Shown: positions 33,649-43,186, numbered from the stretch's first letter. The stretch is DNA of 64,000 nucleotides from Streptomyces sp. R28 (GCF_041052385.1 NZ_CP163439.1:10405001-10469000); one strand, 5' to 3'. Program-made: numbers and translations. The notes: generated by a model not told the origin, from the letters alone.

Positions 33649-33748
33649 ACTCCTCGGTCCACGTGGACAGATGGACGTGATCAGCAACACGGTCTGAAAT
33701 GTCCGTATTGTGCGAGCTTGCTCACAGCGCCTTCACCTCGGGAGTCCT

Positions 33749-33934
33749 ATGCTTCACAGCATGTCCACCACTGTTGAATTCGCCTCCGATCGCTCGGCTG
33801 ACGAGGTCAACGAGGAGATCCGGGCGCTGTGGCGCCGGGCGGGCGGGACACTGAGCGTCGAGGAGCGCGAGGAGTACCAGCGCCTCGTCCTGGAGTGGGC
33901 CGCCGCGGCCCCGCAGCCGGCGAAGGCGGCCTGA
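33749..33934 (+). CDS. Small hypothetical acidic protein
   Basis: 61-residue protein, or 57 if the ATG at 33761 is used, with a charged helical centre (DEVNEEIRALWRRAGGTLSV, then EEREEYQRLVLEWAAA). No domain recognised. GGGAG lies 4-5 bases before the first ATG, which is short spacing. Compact proteins of this form recur in Streptomyces; the role is unknown. It stands alone between the ROK gene and a transporter relic. Confidence 0.6.
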   Translation: MLHSMSTTVEFASDRSADEVNEEIRALWRRAGGTLSVEEREEYQRLVLEWAAAAPQPAKAA

Positions 33935-34013
33935 GCACCAGCCTCAGCCCGAGCACCCTCCTCGGTGCGCCTCCCCAGTCATCGGAAGGCCCACCCGGGG
34001 CACTCCCGACCCG

Positions 34014-34204
34014 ATGGGTGCCCTCCTCGCACTGACCTCGGCCGTCTATCACGGCATCCTCTATTCGCTCTATTCGCTCTATTCGCTCTATCCCGCGCTG
34101 CCCGTCGTCCTGGGGTTCGTCCTCCTGCGTGAACCCCTCAGGGACGACGGGCGATCGGGCTTGCCGGCGCGGCGGCGGCCACCGTTGTGCCGACCCTGGG
34201 CTGA
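34014..34204 (+). pseudogene. EamA/DMT-family transporter relic
   Basis: The frame from 34014 reads MGALLALTSAVYHG, then a repeated SLY segment and YPALPVVLGFVLLREPL, typical of the last helices of EamA exporters. The following sense continues only in the neighbouring frame (GRRAIGLAGAAAATVVPTLG, stop at 34202-34204), so there is a frameshift near 34145. Most of the protein, normally about 300 residues, is missing. This is a decayed fragment in which a repeat has expanded. Confidence 0.6.
34059..34091 (+). repeat. 9-bp tandem repeat in transporter relic
   Basis: CTCTATTCG repeated three times, then a partial copy. In the relic frame it encodes repeated Leu-Tyr-Ser. Looks like replication slippage in non-functional sequence. 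Confidence 0.85.
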
Positions 34205-34217
34205 GGATCCGGCCCCG

Positions 34218-35597
34218 TCAGCCCCAGGTCGCCGAGTAGTGGCGCCGGTACGCCTTGCGGTCCTGTTCCGCGCGGATGAAGCGGGCCGCCACCAGCGCGA
34301 CCATGCTCCCCGCGATGACCAGCAGCCCGGGCCCGACGTTCTTCGGGTCCGCGAGCCGGGACAGCAGGGTCGACGCATCGGCGCCAGCGATCGGGGTCGA
34401 CGAGCCGGGCGATGCCGCACCGGGAGCGATCGCGCTCTGCGTGGCCGACGCGGACGGCGTCGGAGCGGCCGAGCCGTTCTGCTGACCGGCGCCGCTCGGC
34501 GCCGCGACGATCAGCTTCATGCCGAGCGAGTCCAGCGCCTTCGTCACCGGCTGGAAGAAGGTCGTGCCACCCGCGTTGCAGTCGCCGCTGCCGCCCGACG
34601 TCACCCCCAGCGCGATCCCCTCGGAGAACATCGGACCACCGCTGTCCCCGGGCTCGGCGCACACGTTCGTCTCGATGAGCCCCGTGACCGTGCCCTCCGG
34701 GTAGTTGACCGTCGCGTCGACGGCGGTCACCTCACCGTCGCGCAGCCCGCTCGTGCTGCCGCTGCGGAACACCCGCTGTCCCACGGCCGGATCGGCCAGG
34801 CCCGTGATCCGCACGCCCTTGCCGTCCCCGATGGACACGACCTCGGCGCCCGCGCCCGCGTCCCCGCTCGCGTACTCCACCAGGGAGAAGTCGGCACCGG
34901 GGAAGTTCTGCTTGACGGTCCGGCCGATCTGCTGGGTGGCCCGGTTGTCGCCGAACCACACGGACCCGTCCGGCCCGCAGTGCCCGGCCGTGAGGATGAA
35001 GTCGCGCTGTCCGTCGGTGACGTTGAAGCCGGCCGAACAGCGCCCGCCGGTCGACAGCAGCGGCAGTGCGCCGTTGAGCCGGGTCGTGAACGTGCCCTCG
35101 GTGCGCTCCATACGGACGAAGCCGCCCATGCCGTCCGCGAGCTTCGTCATCCGGGACCAGTCGGCGGCCGAGACGGTGCTGTCGCCCCGGACCACCACCT
35201 CGTTGGACCGGTAGTCCATGACCCACGCCGTACCGGCCACCCGAGGCGCCGAACGCAGCGTCGACGCCGCCGACTTCAGCTCGTCCATGCTGTGGTCGAC
35301 CATCTTGGCCTCGGCGCCGGACTGCCGCACCTCGGCGGCCGCCTCCTCGTCGGTGACCGCGACGACGGGCTTGCCGTCAGCGCCGATCCAGCTGCCCGCC
35401 GTACGGGAAGCACCCAGGCGTGCGACGACAGCGCTGCCGGTGTCGGTGGCCGGAGCGGCGTAGGTGTGCGGGCCGGCGGAGCCGTCCGGAGGTTCGCTCG
35501 CCACGGCGCGTGTGACCATCGTTCCTCCGAGGAGGAGTCCGCCGACGGCCGCCAGCCGTGTCACTCGCCGGACGAGACGTCGTCGTGCGTGCCTCAT
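34218..35597 (-). CDS. Streptogrisin-type serine protease (S1) with C-terminal membrane anchor
   Basis: 459-residue secreted chymotrypsin-like protease. The order is signal peptide, pro-region (about 40-165), mature S1E domain with catalytic His in LTAGHCG, Asp in FPGADFSLVEY and Ser in CAEPGDSGGP, a Ser/Thr/Pro/Ala-rich linker, then a C-terminal hydrophobic helix (GPGLLVIAGSMVALVAARFI) and basic tail. The last part suggests the enzyme is tethered to the cell surface, unlike soluble streptogrisins A-D. The ATG at 35597 has GGGAG upstream. The gene is monocistronic. Confidence 0.9.
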   Translation of the reverse strand: MRHARRRLVRRVTRLAAVGGLLLGGTMVTRAVASEPPDGSAGPHTYAAPATDTGSAVVARLGASRTAGSWIGADGKPVVAVTDEEAAAEVRQSGAEAKMVDHSMDELKSAASTLRSAPRVAGTAWVMDYRSNEVVVRGDSTVSAADWSRMTKLADGMGGFVRMERTEGTFTTRLNGALPLLSTGGRCSAGFNVTDGQRDFILTAGHCGPDGSVWFGDNRATQQIGRTVKQNFPGADFSLVEYASGDAGAGAEVVSIGDGKGVRITGLADPAVGQRVFRSGSTSGLRDGEVTAVDATVNYPEGTVTGLIETNVCAEPGDSGGPMFSEGIALGVTSGGSGDCNAGGTTFFQPVTKALDSLGMKLIVAAPSGAGQQNGSAAPTPSASATQSAIAPGAASPGSSTPIAGADASTLLSRLADPKNVGPGLLVIAGSMVALVAARFIRAEQDRKAYRRHYSATWG

Positions 35598-35797
35598 GCA
35601 GGGCTCCCGAACCAGTACAGCGCGGCGCGAACGCCGCGGGGCCCTCCCGGAGTTGAGCACCCTCTCTCCATACGTGGCCCGGCAGGCCCGCGTTCACCAC
35701 ACAGGTGACCGTTCCTGCGTCGGCGCCGCATCCGTCACCGGCCGCTCCCGGTCCGCACCGTTCCCGGCCACCGCACACGCCTCTATCTTTGTGCCCC

Positions 35798-36982
35798 ATG
35801 ACCAGGATCCCGTACGCAACGTCCGGTGCACCAAATCCCTTTCGCGCACTCGCCCTCGACCGGCTCCGATGTCGTACGAGCATGAAATGGCGTGCCTATC
35901 CCGACGACGTGCTGCCGATGTGGGTGGCCGAGATGGACGTACCGCTCGCCGAACCCGTCGTCCGCGCGCTCACCGACGCCCTCGCACTCGGTGACACGGG
36001 CTACCCGGCGGGCACCGGCTACGCCGAGGCGCTGGCCGGTTTCGCGGACAAGCGGTGGGGCTGGGACGGGTTGGCCGTGGAGCGGACCGCGATCGTGCCC
36101 GATGTGATGCTCGGTGTGGTCGAAATGCTCAAACTGGTCACCGGACCGGGCGATTCGGTCGTGGTGAACTCACCCGTGTATCCGCCGTTCTACCAGTTCG
36201 TCGAGCACATGGACCGGCGGGTGCTCGAGGCTCCGCTGGGCGTGGACCTGCGCATCGATCTCGACGCCCTTGATGAAACGTTCCGGCGGGCGGTCGCCGG
36301 CGGGCGGCGCGCCGCCTTCCTGCTCTGCAGCCCCCACAATCCGACCGGCACCCTGCACACCGCGGACGAACTCGCCGCCGTGGCCGCCCTCGCCGACCGC
36401 CATGCCGTGCGTGTCGTCACCGACGAGATACACGCACCGATCACCGCCGGCGGTGCCGAGTTCGTGCCGTACCTGAGCGTCCCGGGCGCCGAGAGCGGAC
36501 TGTCGCTGATGTCGGCGTCGAAGGCCTGGAACCTGGCCGGCCTCAAGGCGGCCCTGGCCATCGCCGGGCCCGCGGCCGCCGCCGACCTGGCCCGCCTGCC
36601 CGAAGAGGTCGGCCACGGTCCCAGCCACCTCGGGGTCATAGCCCACACCGCCGCCCTGCGCGACGGCACCGGCTGGCTCGACGCCCTGCTGTCGGCACTC
36701 GACGACAACCGGCGCCTGCTCGCCGGCCTCCTGGCCGAGCACCTCCCGGCGATCACCTACCGCCCGGGCGAGGCCACCTACCTCGCCTGGCTCGACTGCC
36801 GCGCCCTCGGCCTCGGCGACGGCGTCGACCCGGCCGACGTCTTCCTGCGCCGCGGCCGGGTGGCACTCAACTCCGGGATCCCGTTCGGCACCGGGGGAGC
36901 AGGGCACGTACGGCTGAACCTGGCCACGTCGCCGGAGCTGATCAGGGAGGGCGTACGGCGGATGGCGGCGGCGCTCGACTGA
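35798..36982 (+). CDS. MalY/PatB-type cystathionine beta-lyase / aminotransferase
   Basis: 394-residue type I fold PLP enzyme. Early motif LPMWVAEMDV and the PLP lysine in SASKAWNLAGLKAAL match the MalY/PatB group, which cleaves cystathionine or cysteine S-conjugates to pyruvate, ammonia and thiol. SPHNPTGTLHT and VVTDEIHAPI are the usual aminotransferase-fold motifs. Divergent from the protease gene by 200 bp. No partner genes in the same pathway are adjacent. Confidence 0.9.
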   Translation: MTRIPYATSGAPNPFRALALDRLRCRTSMKWRAYPDDVLPMWVAEMDVPLAEPVVRALTDALALGDTGYPAGTGYAEALAGFADKRWGWDGLAVERTAIVPDVMLGVVEMLKLVTGPGDSVVVNSPVYPPFYQFVEHMDRRVLEAPLGVDLRIDLDALDETFRRAVAGGRRAAFLLCSPHNPTGTLHTADELAAVAALADRHAVRVVTDEIHAPITAGGAEFVPYLSVPGAESGLSLMSASKAWNLAGLKAALAIAGPAAAADLARLPEEVGHGPSHLGVIAHTAALRDGTGWLDALLSALDDNRRLLAGLLAEHLPAITYRPGEATYLAWLDCRALGLGDGVDPADVFLRRGRVALNSGIPFGTGGAGHVRLNLATSPELIREGVRRMAAALD

Positions 36983-37073
36983 GACGGCACGGGCGAGGGA
37001 CCCAGGACCTGTCCGACAGCAGGGGGTGAGGGCGCCGGTCGGCACCCGCACCCACCTGCCTACACTTCCCGCC

Positions 37074-37460
37074 ATGGACGACACGTCGCTGGAGCAGCTC
37101 GGCGCGGGCAAGTACCTGCTCATCACCAGCTACCGAAAGAACGGAACCGGTGTCGCCACGCCGGTCTGGGTGGTCCGGGACGCCGACGCACTCGGCGTCT
37201 GGACGGTCGCCGACTCGTGGAAGGTCAAGCGCATCCGGGCCCGGGGCGACGTCCTCGTCGGCCCCTGCGACCTGCGCGGCAGGCCGACCGGCGACCAGGT
37301 CCCCGCCACCGCCGAGATCTGCGACGAGGCGACCAGCGCCCGCTACCGCCGGCTCATCGCCCGCAAGTACGGGATCACCGGCCGCCTCTCGCTGCTCGGC
37401 AGCCGACTGCGCCGCGGTGTGCACGGCACAGTCGGCGTACGGATCACGCTGACACCCTGA
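37074..37460 (+). CDS. PPOX-class F420-dependent oxidoreductase
   Basis: 128-residue split beta-barrel flavin/F420-binding protein. The N-terminus (GAGKYLLITSYRKNGTGVAT, PVWVV) and the lysine-rich WKVKRIRA segment fit the actinobacterial PPOX class F420-dependent family. These reduce small unsaturated substrates. The ATG at 37074 fits the family start. Substrate unknown; the neighbours do not help. Confidence 0.85.
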   Translation: MDDTSLEQLGAGKYLLITSYRKNGTGVATPVWVVRDADALGVWTVADSWKVKRIRARGDVLVGPCDLRGRPTGDQVPATAEICDEATSARYRRLIARKYGITGRLSLLGSRLRRGVHGTVGVRITLTP

Positions 37461-37495
37461 CCTGCTGACCTACGTCATGGCCGGCCGACGGTGCG

Positions 37496-40267
37496 TCACG
37501 AGGCGTCCAGCACCGTGCCCGTCACCGCCGGTGTGCCGGGCAGCGGCTCACCGTTGTCGTTCGCCGGCTGGAAGCGCACCGACTCGGCCGGCTCGGCCAC
37601 CTGGTCCTTGAGCGTCGGCACCTGTACCTCGGTGCTCGTCTGCCCCGGCTGGACGGACGCCCACAGGTAGAGGCCGTCGACCTTCGACAACGGCCGTTCC
37701 GGGTCCGGCGACGCACCGGTGTTCTCCAGGAGCCAGCCGGGGTCGACGTCCTTCGTCGACAGCTCGGGACCGTCGGTGACGGGCAGCACGGTGAGCAGCC
37801 CGCTCACCTCCGCGTCGGCCACCGCGGACAAGGAGATCCGCCACTTCAGCGGCTGACCCTCGGTCACCCGGTCGGCGACCGGCGTCACGGACACCGAGGG
37901 CACCGGATCGTCGTTCTCCACGGTCACCCCGCCCCGGTGGGCGCCGATCACGGAGGTGCGGACCGCCTTCACGAACACGTCGTGCGCCAGGTCGTAGCCG
38001 TAGCGGCGATTGCCCTCGACCTTCACCGGTACGTCGATGTCGTGCGCGCCGGGCCGGACCGTCACCAGCCGGTCCGTGGCCCGGCCGGTGTCCGGGTCGG
38101 CGACGAACAGCCGGATCTGCCCACTGCCGTGCCCCGAGACCCGGACCGGTACCTGGTACGTCCGTACGCCCGAGTCCCCTTCCTTGACGGTCAGCCGGCC
38201 GATGTCGACCCGGGGCAGCGGAGCCTCGCGCACCTGCGGTGTGCCCGGCCGCCAGCCCCAGGCGTCCATCAGCCAGGCCCGCCCGGACCCCGTGCGCGGC
38301 GTCAGTGCCAGGGACTTGACGTGCCGCAGGTCGAGCGCGGCCGCGTCGTCGGCCCCGATCGGCACGCGCACCTCACGCGCCCAGTACGAGGCGGTCCGCT
38401 GCGTCCCCGGCAGCCCGTCGACCTTGACCCGGCCGAGGGTCCGCTGCCGTCCGGCGGTGTCGGTGACGGAGACGTCCAGCTGCGTTCCGGTGCTGTTCGG
38501 CGGCACGATCACGCGCAGCGCCAGCGCCTTGTCACCCGCCAGGGACAGCGGCCGGTCGGGTCGGATCCGCGCGGCTGAGCCCGCCGCGGACCAGCGCAGC
38601 GCGACCGCGCGGCGGCCGGGCTCGCGGTCGGTGTCCCACCGCGCGAAGTGCGGTGAGGCGCCGGCCGCCTCCGACGACAGACAGGCCTTGGCCGCGGAAG
38701 GATCCACCGCCGAGCACAGCCTGCCTCCGCTCACGGTGACCTTGCCGTCCGGCAGGAACCCGGCTCCGCGCCGCGCGCCCACCGCATGCGTGAGGACGTG
38801 CGCGGGATCGGCCGACGGCGCACGGCGGCCCGAACCGTCGAGCAGCGGACGAACCCGGTCGTCCCCGGCGACGAACAGCCGTGCCGCCGCCGCGATGTAG
38901 GTGGCGCCGGCCATGTGCTGCCGGTCGGCGGTCAGCCGGGTCCTGGTGCCGGGGGAGCAGACCGGGTCGCGCTCCTCCTCGTCGGTCCAGAAGTCGTCGT
39001 CGGCGGGCGCCTCGGCCTGCCCCGGCGTCCACTCGCTGTTGAAGTAGTTGTGGTTGGCGCCCACCATGTACACGGCACTGTGCAGGGCGGCACCGCGGCT
39101 GACCTGGCGGGTGCCGTCGACGTACACCTCGCCCTGCAGATCGGAGACATCGCCGTCACAGCCCGGCAGGATCGTCATCGACGGCACGTCCGCGACCGGG
39201 TTCTGGCCGAAGATCGTCGGGCCGATGAGCACGGTGCCGCGGATCCGCCAGCGCACCGGGCCGTGATAACCGTCCTGGTCCGCGGGCGGCGGGTAAAGGC
39301 TGTCCATCGCGGCCCGGTTGACGCCCTCGCCGCCCCGCGAGTGCCCCACCAGCAGTACCCGCGACAGATCGGCGCCGGCTGCCTGCCGTACGTCCGCCGG
39401 TGCCGTGCTCGGGTGGGCGGACCAGCCGGCCCAGCGGGCGAGATGCTGCCGTACGAGTGACGAGCGGGCCTGCGCGCCGCCGTCCTCGGCGCGCCAGTCC
39501 TGGCCGTTGATGCCGTTGGCGGAGATCGACACCGTCACATAGCCCTGGGAGGCGAGCAGGCGCTGGTCGCGCAGATAGCCGCGGTGGCTGGGCACCGGCT
39601 TGGAGCCGGCCGCGCAGGGCCAGTCGCCGCTGATCTCACCCTGCGGTGTGTAGCAGGTGACGTGGCGTCCGTGGAGGAAGAGGGCGAGCGGTCGGCGGCC
39701 GTCGGCACCCTTGGGCGCCACGACCACGGCCCGCATCTCGACCGGCTCGGCGAAACCGGGCAGCCGTACCGGGTCGAGGTCGTACTCGCCGGTGACGGTC
39801 CGGTACGCGCCCGGCTTGCCGGGGTCGACCTGGTTCGCCGGCAGTTGCGAGGGGGCGGTCACCGCCGAGCGGGCAGCTCCACCGGTGCCGGCCTCGGGTG
39901 CGTCCAACCGGCGTCCCGCAGCCCGTACTTGGAGGTCCTTGACGGAGGCCGACGGGACACCGTCGAGGCCGAGCCGGAACGTGCGCCCGTCCTTCGCCGG
40001 CGCCGGACGGCCGAGCAGATGGCCACCGGCGTAGAACTCGACCCGGGCGTGGCCCATAGGCACCCGTTCGTCGGAGCGCCACACCAGCTTCCGCGCGGTT
40101 CCGTCACCGGTGATGCTCCAGTCCGGCGGCAGACCGTCGCCGCTGTCCACCGACTCCGCTAACGGCCTTGCTTCGGGCCGCTGTTGGGCCTGGGCCCACC
40201 CGGGCGACGCCCCCACCACCGCGAGGACCGCCAAGGCGGTGACCCATATTCGCCGGGCACGGATCAC
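37496..40267 (-). CDS. Large secreted alpha/beta-hydrolase with C-terminal beta domains
   Basis: 923-residue secreted protein. A signal peptide (RRIWVTALAVLAVVGASPGWAQA; cleavage about residue 28) is followed by an N-terminal beta region, then an alpha/beta-hydrolase core with oxyanion segment LFLHGRH and nucleophile Ser310 in LLVGHSRGGEG, then beta-sandwich parts; the last about 200 residues (VKEGDSGVRTYQVPV) recall Calx-beta-type repeats. The likely substrate is an ester or lipid outside the cell; unidentified. I chose the GTG at 40267, preceded by GGAAGGAGGGG, over an upstream ATG at 40312. Monocistronic, convergent with the PPOX gene. Confidence 0.8.
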   Translation of the reverse strand: MIRARRIWVTALAVLAVVGASPGWAQAQQRPEARPLAESVDSGDGLPPDWSITGDGTARKLVWRSDERVPMGHARVEFYAGGHLLGRPAPAKDGRTFRLGLDGVPSASVKDLQVRAAGRRLDAPEAGTGGAARSAVTAPSQLPANQVDPGKPGAYRTVTGEYDLDPVRLPGFAEPVEMRAVVVAPKGADGRRPLALFLHGRHVTCYTPQGEISGDWPCAAGSKPVPSHRGYLRDQRLLASQGYVTVSISANGINGQDWRAEDGGAQARSSLVRQHLARWAGWSAHPSTAPADVRQAAGADLSRVLLVGHSRGGEGVNRAAMDSLYPPPADQDGYHGPVRWRIRGTVLIGPTIFGQNPVADVPSMTILPGCDGDVSDLQGEVYVDGTRQVSRGAALHSAVYMVGANHNYFNSEWTPGQAEAPADDDFWTDEEERDPVCSPGTRTRLTADRQHMAGATYIAAAARLFVAGDDRVRPLLDGSGRRAPSADPAHVLTHAVGARRGAGFLPDGKVTVSGGRLCSAVDPSAAKACLSSEAAGASPHFARWDTDREPGRRAVALRWSAAGSAARIRPDRPLSLAGDKALALRVIVPPNSTGTQLDVSVTDTAGRQRTLGRVKVDGLPGTQRTASYWAREVRVPIGADDAAALDLRHVKSLALTPRTGSGRAWLMDAWGWRPGTPQVREAPLPRVDIGRLTVKEGDSGVRTYQVPVRVSGHGSGQIRLFVADPDTGRATDRLVTVRPGAHDIDVPVKVEGNRRYGYDLAHDVFVKAVRTSVIGAHRGGVTVENDDPVPSVSVTPVADRVTEGQPLKWRISLSAVADAEVSGLLTVLPVTDGPELSTKDVDPGWLLENTGASPDPERPLSKVDGLYLWASVQPGQTSTEVQVPTLKDQVAEPAESVRFQPANDNGEPLPGTPAVTGTVLDAS

Positions 40268-40449
40268 GTGCCCCTCCTTCCGCTCGCCCCAGGGCGCCCC
40301 TGGGGCACTCACTCCGGGAGGACGGATGGAGGTGCTTGTGCGTTGCCTGTGAAGGGTGGGAACGATGACGGACCGGGACCGGGCGGGCGGCTGAGGACCG
40401 GGTCAGTGGCTGAGGAGTGGGCGGGCGGCCGACGGGAAAGGGCACCACA

Positions 40450-41843
40450 ATGAGCCGAACTCCCCACCGTCGCACCGCCGTTGTCGGCACCGGCCACCGT
40501 GCCCAGACCTTCACCCGGGCCCTCGCCGCACGCTCGGGCCACTTCGTCGCCGCCCTCTGCGACCCCAGCCCCACCCGGATGGCCTTCCACAACCGGCTGC
40601 TGGCCGAGGCCGGCGCACCCGCCGCCACCCAGTGGGCGCCGGACCGCTTCACCGACATGCTCGCCGAAGAGGACATCGACGAGGTCGTCGTCACCACCGT
40701 CGACGCGGAACACGATCGCTACATCGTCCCTGCCCTGGAAGCGGGCTGCCGCGTCGTGACCGAGAAACCGATGACGGTCGACGCGGAGCGCTGCGCCCGC
40801 ATCCTCGACACGGTCCGGGACACCGGCAACTCCCTCACCGTCGCCTTCAACTACCGCTTCAACCCCGTGCACGAGAAGGTCCGCGACCTGCTCGCCGACG
40901 GCGCGATCGGCGAGGTCGTCTCCGTCCACTTCGAGTGGCTGCTCGACGTACGCCACGGCGCCGACTACTTCCGCCGCTGGCACCGGGAGAAGCGCCACAG
41001 CGGCGGCCTGATGGTGCACAAGTCAGGCCACCACTTCGACCTGGTCAACTGGTGGCTCGCGGACGAGCCGAGGGACGTCTTCGGCTACGGGCGGCTCGGT
41101 TTCTACGGCCCTGCCGCGGGCGAGCGCCACGGGCTGCGCCGGGACTACGACCGTGCCCACGGCGCCGACCAGGCCGCCGACGACCCCTTCGCCCTGGACC
41201 TGGCGGCCGACGACACCCTGCGTGCCCTCTATCTCGACGCCGAGCAGGACGACGGGTACGTGCGCGACCGCAACGTGTTCGGCGGGCCCGTCTCCATCGA
41301 GGACGACATGGCCGTCCTCGTGCGGTACGCCGGGGGCGCGACGATGACGTACCACCTCACCGCGTACTCCCCGTGGGAGGGCTACCGGGTCATGTTCAAC
41401 GGCAGCGAGGGACGGCTGGAACTCGAGGTGGAGGAGAGCCGTTGGCAGTCGCCCCGGACCCGGATCGGCTCCGGCAGCGGTGCCGTGCACGGGGACACGG
41501 CGGCCGAGCACGCGGGTGGCGTCCGGCTCACGCTGCGTCCGCTGTGGCGGCCTCCGCTGGACGTTGCGCTCGTGACCGCCCACGAGGCGCACGGCGGGGG
41601 TGACCCGCGCATGCTGGACGCCCTCTTCGGCCCCGTCGATCCGGCGCGGGCGGCGACTCGGGGACGGCGGCACCCGCGGTGGCGCATCCCACGGCCACCG
41701 AACGCGACGGCGCGCTGGCCCTGGCCGTCGGGCTCGCCGCCAATCAGTGCTTCGAGACGGGACGGCCCGTCGCCGTACCGGAGTTGATCCCAGGGATCGG
41801 GAAACCCTCAGCCGATCAGGGGGCTCAGGTCCAGGCGCGGTAG
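40450..41843 (+). pseudogene. Gfo/Idh/MocA-family oxidoreductase, frameshifted near 3' end
   Basis: Residues 1-400 are an intact Gfo/Idh/MocA oxidoreductase: AVVGTGHRAQTFTRAL (NAD site) and VVTEKPMTVDAERC with the catalytic Lys. After VDPARAA the frame gives meaningless Arg/Pro-rich sequence (ending 41787), while the next frame continues with the expected family end ERDGALALAVGLAANQCFE and a stop at 41841-41843. One base seems missing near 41652. Repaired, the protein would be 464 residues. Only the last 60 residues are affected, so some activity is conceivable. AAAGGG precedes the ATG. It overlaps the DUF35 gene stop by 19 bp if repaired. Confidence 0.75.
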
Positions 41844-42241
41844 GGCTCGTCGATCAGCTGGAACACCGGCTCGCCCCGGACCGGGTCCTTCGCCGTGGAC
41901 AGCCGGACCCGGTCGCCGCTGTGGATGCCGATGGGCGGGCCCATGACCCGTCCGCGCACGACGAAGCCCTCGGCCATCTCGACGAGCGACACATTGCGCG
42001 CGGCGGGGGTGTTGCGGTGGACCACCGTCGAGTGACGTACCGTCCCCACGCCCTCGCTGCGCTCCGTGCGCAGATCACTGCCCTGGCAGACCGGACACAG
42101 CAGCCGGTGGTACATCGCCGTGCCGCACCAGGTGCAGCGCTGGAAGAGGACCGCCTCCGTGGCCGGGGCCGCGGGGTCGAGTACACCGGTCGCGGAACCT
42201 GCGGTCTGACGAGTAACAACGCTTCCTGAGTGGTGGTACAC
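41825..42241 (-). CDS. DUF35 OB-fold protein with zinc ribbon
   Basis: 138-residue protein. A zinc ribbon (CTWCGTAMYHRLLCPVC, two CxxC pairs) precedes an OB-fold (VEMAEGFVVRGRVMGPPIGI), the DUF35 or acyl-CoA-associated arrangement. Such proteins usually pair with thiolase-like enzymes in lipid or sterol metabolism, but no thiolase is visible here. I chose the GTG at 42241, with GGGAG upstream. The perfect palindrome TGGCACTCAGTGCCA about 100 bp upstream makes it a probable target of the adjacent TetR regulator. Confidence 0.75.
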   Translation of the reverse strand: MYHHSGSVVTRQTAGSATGVLDPAAPATEAVLFQRCTWCGTAMYHRLLCPVCQGSDLRTERSEGVGTVRHSTVVHRNTPAARNVSLVEMAEGFVVRGRVMGPPIGIHSGDRVRLSTAKDPVRGEPVFQLIDEPYRAWT

Positions 42242-42341
42242 GCTGGTCAACTCCCTGCGCTCGGCCGGAATCCCACGTGCCCGGGTCGCCCGTGCACGCA
42301 CGTGCCCGGCTCACCGTGCCACCGTGCACAGCGCCAGAGTA

Positions 42342-42356
42342 TGGCACTCAGTGCCA
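42342..42356. promoter_or_regulatory. TetR-type operator, perfect palindrome
   Basis: TGGCACT-C-AGTGCCA, a perfect 7-1-7 palindrome 101-115 bp upstream of the DUF35 start. It is repeated almost exactly in front of the tetR gene itself (43172-43186), so both are probably bound by the TetR protein. Confidence 0.75.
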
Positions 42357-42399
42357 CACGTAAAGGCACTCCGTACCCTGAATCTGTACGGGATTTCGA

Positions 42400-43140
42400 T
42401 CAGTCGCGTCCGAGCGTGGTCTCGATCTCCTGGACGACCCGCCACAGCGGCGCGCCGCGCCGGGACACGACGACCACCACGTCCTCGGGTTCCTCGTCAC
42501 CTGCGGGGCCGGGGGGAGAGGCGGCGCCGAAGGCGGACTGCACATACCCCAGGGCGTGGTCCACCGCGGCGCCGGCGTCGTCCTGGCCGTCCGAGCGCAG
42601 CCAGGAGCGCAGCGCGTTGTTGTGCGCCGCGACCACGGCGGCGGCGATCACATCGGCCTGCAGGGTTCCGTCGCGCCGGGCGGCGAGGCGCTCGCGCAGA
42701 TACTCGGCCAGGGCGCGCTCGTAGCGCCACACCACCGACAGCTCGTAGGCGCGCAGCCCCGGCACCTTCTTGGTGAGCCGGTAGCGCTGCACCGAGAAGG
42801 TCGGGTTCTCGGCGTACATGCGCAGCACCAGCCGGGCCGCGTCGCACACCCGGCGCACCGGCTCGTGGTCCGGGCCGCTCGCGGCGAGGAACGCGGTCAT
42901 GTCGGCGAGGCACCGCTCGTGGTCGGGGAAGACCACGTCCTCCTTGGAGGGGAAGTAGCGGAAGAACGACCGACGGCCGACACCGGCCAGCGCCACGATG
43001 TCGTCGACGGTCGTCTGCTCGTAGCCCCGCTCCGGGAACAGCTGGAAAGCCGCCGCGACCAGTGCCTCCCGCATCGAGGGCTTCGCCGCCCCGGCCTCCG
43101 CCTTCTCGTCGCGGCCGGGTGTCCCGCTGCTGGTGCTCAT
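42400..43140 (-). CDS. TetR-family transcriptional regulator
   Basis: 246-residue repressor. Helix-turn-helix at residues 35-80 (TTVDDIVALAGVGRRSFFRY, then FPSKEDV). The C-terminal ligand domain is unassigned. It is on the same strand as and upstream of the DUF35 gene, with matching palindromes before both, so autoregulation and control of the DUF35 gene are likely. The ligand could be an acyl-CoA or fatty-acid derivative, judging only from the DUF35 neighbour. Confidence 0.9.
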   Translation of the reverse strand: MSTSSGTPGRDEKAEAGAAKPSMREALVAAAFQLFPERGYEQTTVDDIVALAGVGRRSFFRYFPSKEDVVFPDHERCLADMTAFLAASGPDHEPVRRVCDAARLVLRMYAENPTFSVQRYRLTKKVPGLRAYELSVVWRYERALAEYLRERLAARRDGTLQADVIAAAVVAAHNNALRSWLRSDGQDDAGAAVDHALGYVQSAFGAASPPGPAGDEEPEDVVVVVSRRGAPLWRVVQEIETTLGRD

Positions 43141-43171
43141 GGACGGGAACGTAGCACCAGAGCGAGGCCCG

Positions 43172-43186
43172 TGGCACTCAGTGCGC
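43172..43186. promoter_or_regulatory. Second TetR-type operator at tetR promoter
   Basis: TGGCACTCAGTGCGC, the same core as 42342-42356 with two outer mismatches. A related half (TACTGAGTGCTGCCA) follows at 43198-43212. It lies between the Trm112-like stop and the tetR start, consistent with autoregulation. Confidence 0.7.
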
